Source: Dichomitus squalens LYAD-421 SS1 (Eukaryota; Basidiomycota; Agaricomycetes; Polyporales; Polyporaceae). Taken from it: DNA of 64,000 nucleotides. Below the pieces are notes generated by a model. It had not been told where the DNA came from. It did not search any database and was given only the letters and a program-made list of their open reading frames with translations. The position numbers and the translations under genes were made by a program. Below, in pieces: positions 58,522-64,000 of the stretch (its first letter is position 1; the number at the start of each line of letters is the position of its first letter). Location of the stretch: the NCBI RefSeq assembly GCF_000275845.1, contig NW_006766903.1, positions 131,452-195,451 on the forward strand. The letters run 5' to 3'.

Positions 58522-59232
58522 TCAAGCAGAAATCGAAGAAACGTATTGCTGCCTGTATGGGTTCGTCTCGAGGCCAGGTTCGCGGGGCAGAGCGATCCAC
58601 TTGGGCGCTTCCTGGGCGGAGCAGCCATTGCAGGATAATCAGTATTGCTTCGCATCAATCATGCAAGATCCGAATCCGTACTTTGAATAGCCGCACAGCG
58701 CGTACAGCATTCTTGCTGTCAAGCGTGAAGCGATGGTAGATGCCAGCCGGGACAATGATGAGGTCGTCCTTCTCGACCTGTGAGTGCGGGGAACATCAAC
58801 CTCAACCTAGTCGTGTCGATAGCACGCTCCAAGTACCCACATGAATACGAATCCACCGGCTATCATCCTTGCTCCGGACGTCGAAGTAGCCGGATCCCTC
58901 ACGAATGTACCTGATTTCTTCGTCCTCATGGAGATGCTCCTCATAAAAAGCCTTGATCTTGGCTTCATAGCCGTCTCCGAGGCTTTCCTTAGAGACCCTG
59001 ATCTGTTGGGAATATCGTCAGACATGCCAATAGCGACTCACACTTCATGATATACCTCGTCCCGGGCCACATAACCGCGTTCGAGGGCGATTGCATCGAC
59101 GTTTTCGAGGCTTTGATTGACAAACGCGAGGACGCCGACTTCCTTCAACGCATTGAGATCGAGGTATTCGCCGGTGGAATCGTGACGCGCTGTGGGATGC
59201 TCGTTGGACTCATCGTGGTAGTATGCCCTCAT
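58522..59232 (-). CDS. ADI1: acireductone dioxygenase (methionine salvage)
   Basis: Four exons (59056-59232, 58841-59002, 58682-58777, 58522-58611) encode 174 aa. The cupin fold is clear: N-terminus 'MRAYYHDE', then '[19 protein letters not shown]' carrying the metal-binding H-x-H-x4-E pattern, 'GSGYFDVR', '[20 protein letters not shown]' with the fourth ligand His, and '[11 protein letters not shown]' near the end. Length matches the family (about 180 aa). The enzyme oxidises acireductone to the keto-acid precursor of methionine and formate with Fe2+. It is a housekeeping gene standing inside the membrane-protein array, on the same strand. No lesions. Fungal orthologues are usually named ADI1. 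Confidence 0.95.
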
Positions 59233-59829
59233 TCTACAAGTCCGTTTCTCGTTTATGTCGCGGCAATAAACGTGGACAGGGTGTAAGACGTGTAGGCGGT
59301 GCAAACATACCTCGCCATCATTTCTAAGCCACCGGTGATTTCCGAACCGACCTCCCACGCAGACGACAATGCCCGAGCCACCCACGGCCCTTATCATCCC
59401 AAATTCTTCATAGAAACTGCACGGACCTACAGAGACTAGGGTAAACGGAACGTTCGCAACTGTGGTGGAGCTAGGCAGATCGTTGCCACTGGCAGTGTAT
59501 ACTCTGTGAACGCAATGATGCAAACCCAGTGTTACGCAGCCCACGACATTCCAACGGCCGCAGTAGTGATCCCCTCGCCCGACTCCTGTTCAAATTCAGG
59601 GCGGTGCTTTCACGCTCGCGCTTACCGAAGTGACTGAAACAAGAGCTACCAATCTGTCGACCTCGACCACGGACCTTGCTTTCGACTTGACACTGATTGT
59701 CTTGGTAGGTGATAGAACGACAATGGAGGAGTGGAGCCAGTATCACAACGCGACGGAGCGATACGGTCGTATAAGTGAGCTGCTATGTTTCGCTACGCCT
59801 TCAAGTTGCCGCAATGCCCTACGTCTCAC

Positions 59830-61031
59830 CTACACTTCTGCCTGGATTATGCAGTACTGCTGATCTTCAATGCGTAATGTATGAGCTAGCTCTATGATGG
59901 CGTACTGGCCCTGAGAGCGCATCAGAGCGTGATCACACGTAGCTGGCGGCAGTCACATACCATGAGCGGAGAAAGTAGGCACATGGAAACATAGAACTTG
60001 ATATTCAGGCTCCAGAGAAATGTAACAGGGAGCGCGAGTGATCCGAGGCGGTAGACAGCGGCGGAATGAAGGACAGCATTGAGGAAGTCCTGTGATAGGC
60101 CAAATGCCCCTAACGCGGAGATACCGCCCGCAAGCAATTCGCGGATAGCGTCACTGGAGCGAAGGCGCGCCTCCATCATAGGACCTACATAGGCCACACA
60201 ACGATCAGCTCACCCAGGCCCCTCATATGAAATTTGGAAACACTCACCTGATGAGAGCACGCCGGTCGCAGCTATTGAAGTGAACAAAAGGAACTGGAAA
60301 AATCATAGTCCTCCAGCAGAGGCGGAATATCCAAATGCTAATCGAGAAGTTCATCAAATGGCATACTCAGAGACACGTATATGCTTACCAGTTGCCAAGA
60401 CCGATGCGGATAGGGCAGGTGCAAATGCTTTGGGGTTACCATTAGACTTCAGGTACAAGATATATGTCTATAATAAGTAGGACTCATCAGTTCCATCACG
60501 CTCACAATTGTTGAAACCGCTCCCGTTACCAATAAGCAGTTGGCGATCGTGGTCTGTGTCACGTAAAGGTAATACTGGAACCCGTTTGCCGAGAAGAATA
60601 GCGAGTGTTCGTCTTCGAAGGAAAGATATTGAGTGTCTACTCGTCCTTCATAGCCAGTCGTTGGTGACAAGGCCACGTTGAACGTCAGACACAGATGCTA
60701 TGAACCGCGTGACCTATAGTCCTGTCAAAGGAAAAAAAACGTCTCACGAAGAATGCGGTCAACAACATCACGGTGATCGCCTGCCGCAGCACAGTCTTCC
60801 GCTTCTCCAGTAACTGAGATTGTTTCGTGCTCTTCAGCGACAACCACGTCGTAACATATGCCATCGCAAAGGCTCCGAATAGCACTGATTGGAAAAACAG
60901 GGACAGTATACGCAACAAAATCAGGTCGTGCTCCACCAATGTCTGGGATAAGGAGGATGTAAGCTCAAGACTTCAAGAATTACTAGACGACGCACTCCGG
61001 GATCGCTGTCCTTCGTTATCATATCAGCCAT
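59830..61031 (-). pseudogene. multi-pass membrane protein, array member G (in-frame stop)
   Basis: Seven exons can be placed: 60984-61031, 60748-60942, 60530-60697, 60389-60467, 60248-60337, 59961-60184, 59830-59910. All phases close as in siblings, and the 79 nt exon is conserved. Helices include 'RILSLFFQSVLFGAFAMAYV', 'YYLYVTQTTIANCLL' and 'FLLFTSIAATGVLSSG'. Exon 5 contains a TGA ('SASAGGL' - stop - 'FFQFLLF') and is 21 nt shorter than in member F. The family 'YR.Y' motif after exon 3 has become 'TYILYL'. The terminal tail is very short. Most likely a pseudogene; a single stop in otherwise clean frames means it is young or could be a sequencing error. Confidence 0.7.
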
Positions 61032-61467
61032 GCTGGGACATGAGGGAGTATGTCGAGCACTGAGAGATACAAGGTTCCGGGGATGGGAGGTAAGGCTAGG
61101 ATGGCAATGATCGCGGCAGAGCCGACATATGTATATGTCGTTGGCTTTCGACGGGATCTCATCCCGGGACAGTCCGGGACTCAGGGCACGAGCGCACATG
61201 CCACCTGAACTGAACTAAGCCCAGAGGATATACATCTGGATCCTAGGCGCCTGACTATCGGGGTAACTCGGCTGTATAAAACCGAGGCGCACGGCGTCCT
61301 CCAAATACATGTCAGACTAGTGTGTGTCACTAGTGCCTATGCGCAGTGCGTAGAGAGCGCCCGCAGACCGAGCTGGCGTCTGCCTGAGGGCTTGGGTCGT
61401 CGTTCCTTGCGAACTTACGACGAGGAGAAAAGAGGACGTGATATTCGAGAAGACTAGCATTCACAAG

Positions 61468-62847
61468 TCAATAAATATGTATGGTGTTACTGGAGAAACC
61501 GGGGTGTTTCGGGAGGTCGTGCTGCACGATAGTCGTTGTGGATACGTATATCGGTAGAGTGAATTCCTTCTCCTCGGCATCTTCCAACGTACTGGAAGAC
61601 ATTTCAGCTGTTGCCATCGTCGACCCATGATCAGATATGCCCCAGGAATGACCTGATTCAGACCGCGTAGCCTTCCTGCCACTGTTGAGCGCAATACGCA
61701 GAACGGTGAGCGAGAACACGAGTGCCTGTGCCCCGAGGACAAAAAATAAGTAAGGTGAGCCATGCCATGACAGACCGAATCATTGGGGAGGCAGATGAGA
61801 AGGTACCTACAATGAGCGGCGGGAGAACGTTGAGACAAGTAGGGTATCCGATATATGTACTGTTGACGAAGGTGATGACGAGCGACATTGACGCGGCCGA
61901 GGTGATCGCTGTAGACTGGACAAGCGCCTCAATCACTCTCCACATCTGGATGTTTCTGGCGTGAGTCGGCTGGGAGTCACACCCGATTTCCTTGACTCGG
62001 GCCAAGATCATAACTGAAAAGGTAGATGAAGGCTTCTGCGAGACAGACAGTTCTCAAAACCCAGAGATGAACTCACTCGAGGAGATAACGTCAACCATGA
62101 GCTCGAGCGAGTAAAACCCGGCGGACATGTAGAACCCGGGTACCCCAAGGAACGTGGAGGAGATGCCGATGACTGAGTGGGGCTTCAGCGCGCTTGTCGC
62201 ATTGGAATCAGCTCGGACAGAACATAGACGTACTTCCGGCAGCCACAAGCAAGACAGATGGGATGATGATCACCCGCCAGCGCCGACTATACACGCGGTA
62301 TAGCCGGTAAATCTGAGGGCGACATCAGCTTGAAGTGATATTGGGAAATCGTGCTGCTGATTGTGTACCATAAAGCTGCTTCCTATCAGGGTCTCCAAGA
62401 CGTATATCACGAACTTGATCGCGTCGAAGAGCGGCGGGCCCTCAGTGAATCCGCGAACAGCGCCACAAGCATCGAGGGCCATATGCTGAGCATATCCCCT
62501 CAATCAGTGCTACTCGACGCACAGTTCGGTTGCCTCATACAAAACTCACCGCGACTGCGAGCCAAAGCATAACCGTGTTGGCGACGAATAGGACCACTGT
62601 CAAAGGGCGCAGCGGATGCTTCGACTGTGCGCAGAAGAAGAGGCACCACGTTCCGATCACATACGAGATGAGAAACGCCGCGAACACGCAAACTTCCACA
62701 GAAAATGTCGCCACATAGAACTGTTTGGATGCGGGACCAGCGAAACCCTTGACACCGCGGTGGCATTATCAGGGTGAAGTCAGTTTTTCACACACGGTTT
62801 ACTGTGAGACTCACTCCGAACGCATCTAAGGATCCAGTAGGTGCCAT
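61468..62847 (-). CDS. multi-pass (7-TM-like) membrane protein, array member H (intact)
   Basis: Seven exons (62815-62847, 62550-62747, 62369-62485, 62234-62312, 62077-62172, 61811-62013, 61468-61725) join to 327 aa. Helices include 'VCVFAAFLISYVIGTWCLFF', 'LFVANTVMLWLAVA', 'FVIYVLETLIGSSFM', 'VIIIPSVLLVAAG', 'EALVQSTAITSAASMSLVIT' and 'ALVFSLTVLRIALN'. The 'IGSSFM' / 'IYRLYRVY' motif and the 79 nt exon tie it to members E-G. An in-frame ATG 48 nt upstream (62895) could extend the N-terminus. 62847 gives a first exon of the same 33 nt length as in member E. Function unknown. Confidence 0.87.
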
Positions 62848-62977
62848 GACTAGATCAGGGGGATCGCATACGAAGGGCTCGCAGATGGAGTGCATAGACT
62901 CTGTCCTTTTAAAGGAAAAATTAGCCTAGCACTGGCGGCTTACAGCGAATACCAGCGCATGCGAGCAGAAGAGATAC

Positions 62978-63260
62978 TTACATGTCAGAAGTACGATGGA
63001 CAGACTGAACGCTACAACAGCGATGGCCTGTCCAGGGAATCATCGATGAGCATCTCAGAGCGGCCGTTTCGGAGTGAAAATTCGCATGATCCCTCTTCGC
63101 TAGAGTAAAGATGAGCCCAAATATGTAAGCAAAGAAGGCAAAGAAGAAGGAAACGTGATACTCACCTTGGCGGTTCAACAGATGCAGATTGAGGGCAGTC
63201 GCAGCAGGTACAACACTTCTCAACAAGAGGCTGTTAGACGTTCGCCCGTCGTGCATATAG
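62978..63260 (-). other. possible exons of an unassigned membrane gene
   Basis: A Met-started segment ('MHDGRTSNSLLLRSVVPAA') ends in a GTGAGT donor. After an intron, a hydrophobic stretch 'AIAVVAFSLSIVLLT' ends in GTAAGT. They may be 5' exons of another array gene or an alternative start of member H. I could not settle the model. Confidence 0.3.
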
Positions 63261-63365
63261 TTCGGAAGCTGTCAGTATGAGATGCAAGGCATTTGTATAT
63301 TAGATAGGCATTCCAAAGGGCATCTTCAGGGACCAAGTTCTCTATACTCGGGCCTCAGGGAAGGA

Positions 63366-63475
63366 TGCGACGGAATCGAACCCTGTATCGTGGCTCTGGA
63401 CAAGTTGCACGAAGAACGAAGCGCCTCGTACCAGGCACTGGCCCGGGCCGGTTGAGCCGAGGGCCGCGCGGCGCG
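63366..63475 (-). other. tRNA-like sequence with Pol III A and B boxes
   Basis: On the minus strand a perfect B box (GGTTCGATTCC) lies about 70 nt downstream of a near-consensus A box (GGCTCAACCGG). The T-arm pairs at only three of five positions and no clean acceptor stem closes, so this is a decayed tRNA or the head of a SINE, not a confident tRNA gene. Confidence 0.35.
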
Positions 63476-63495
63476 TCCGACTTGTCATTGCCTTA

Positions 63496-63918
63496 CAGTG
63501 GATGACTTTCCATAAGCTATCTACGGCTCTACGGACGTCCGTAAATCTCTAAACAGACCGATTTGGGCAAGGGGCAGTGTTGCCGACACCAGATCTGAAC
63601 TCCGCTGATGAAATTTAGGATACGGACGTCAAAATCTAGGAGGGGGGTCCGACCCCCCTTTCTAAATCTCTAACAGGCCGTAGACAGCCCGTAGACCTCG
63701 GCATACGGTGCCGTGACCACGAGAAAGGAAGGAGCCATCATGACAAAGCGAACTGCATGCCAAATACAGACATGACATAAGCCACTCCAGTCACGTGCTG
63801 ATGATGAGCAGAACATGCCGCTTGTTTAGCGCCCAAGATCCACAGACTGTTTCAAACCCCGCCTAGAAATCTACGGACGTCCGTAGAGCCGTAGATCCTT
63901 ATGGAAAGTCGTCCAGTG
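63496..63918. mobile_element. inverted-repeat element (MITE-like), about 423 bp
   Basis: The left end (63496-63543) and the reverse complement of the right end (63871-63918) agree over about 47 nt with a few differences and one indel: CA(G/C)TGGA(T/C)GACTTTCC, then ATCTACGG, then a perfect TACGGACGTCCGTA palindrome. Inside are a GGGGGGTC-C-GACCCCCC hairpin (near 63644-63660) and no ORF of note. I could not find a convincing target-site duplication, so the superfamily is open. Confidence 0.75.
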
Positions 63919-64000
63919 CTTTGACAAAAAAGATTGCAGTGCGAAGCGCGTCAAATCCTGTTTGCCCCCTGTCTGGTCCCCCGTCGGACTACGGCGAGGA

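Noticed and set aside
1..64000. CRISPR arrays, bacterial operons, rRNA genes
   Set aside because: The DNA is fungal nuclear sequence; no regularly spaced identical repeats or rRNA-like segments were seen.

Overview
The window is nuclear DNA of a filamentous basidiomycete, most likely an Agaricomycete of the polypore type. This rests on what can be read directly: every recognisable gene is split by many 50-70 nt GT-AG introns, and the gene content is typical of that group (expanded BTB/POZ proteins, DUF6534 membrane proteins, a KRE2/MNT1-type mannosyltransferase, an SV2-like sugar-porter MFS protein). Gene models were built by hand from reading frame, splice sites and comparison among paralogues inside the window. 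No database search was possible.

Layout. 0.1-2.9 kb (- strand): an intact BTB gene, a C-terminally truncated BTB gene and a BTB relic. 3.7-6.5 kb (+): an 11-exon MFS transporter. 7.5-8.6 kb (-): a BTB gene. 9.0-10.9 kb (-): a 14-exon aldo-keto reductase. From about 12.5 to 50 kb the + strand carries a decayed segmental repeat. Its unit is [BTB 'type 1' gene] - [BTB 'type 2' gene] - [22-exon DUF6534 membrane protein], with a short non-gene repeat (here called R1) in front in three units. Four units are visible: 12.6-18.0, 20.8-27.4, 29.6-36.1 and 43.7-49.9 kb. Only one type 1 gene (12.6 kb) and one type 2 gene (21.7 kb) are intact. Three of the four DUF6534 genes (15.7, 25.2, 47.7 kb) are intact, and the fourth (33.9 kb) has lost one splice donor. 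An AKR7-like pseudogene (28.4-28.9 kb), an NDC1-like nucleoporin fragment (37.4-38.0 kb) and an intact GT15 mannosyltransferase (41.2-43.2 kb) sit between units. A 920 bp non-autonomous hAT-type element with perfect 22 bp terminal inverted repeats and an 8 bp target duplication is inserted in the 43.7 kb copy of R1.

50.6-62.8 kb (-): a broken BTB gene, then a second tandem array of multi-pass membrane proteins (four members with the same exon plan), interrupted by an intact acireductone dioxygenase gene (58.5-59.2 kb). The right end holds a tRNA-like sequence and a second inverted-repeat element of about 423 bp.

How it fits together. The metabolic genes (MFS, AKR, ARD, GT15) look like single-copy genes under purifying constraint. 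The BTB, DUF6534 and 7-TM genes form a birth-and-death region. BTB proteins often act as cullin-3 adaptors or transcription co-regulators, and the membrane families are uncharacterised. Their repeated pairing here is the closest thing in the window to an undescribed module, but shared function is only a hypothesis.
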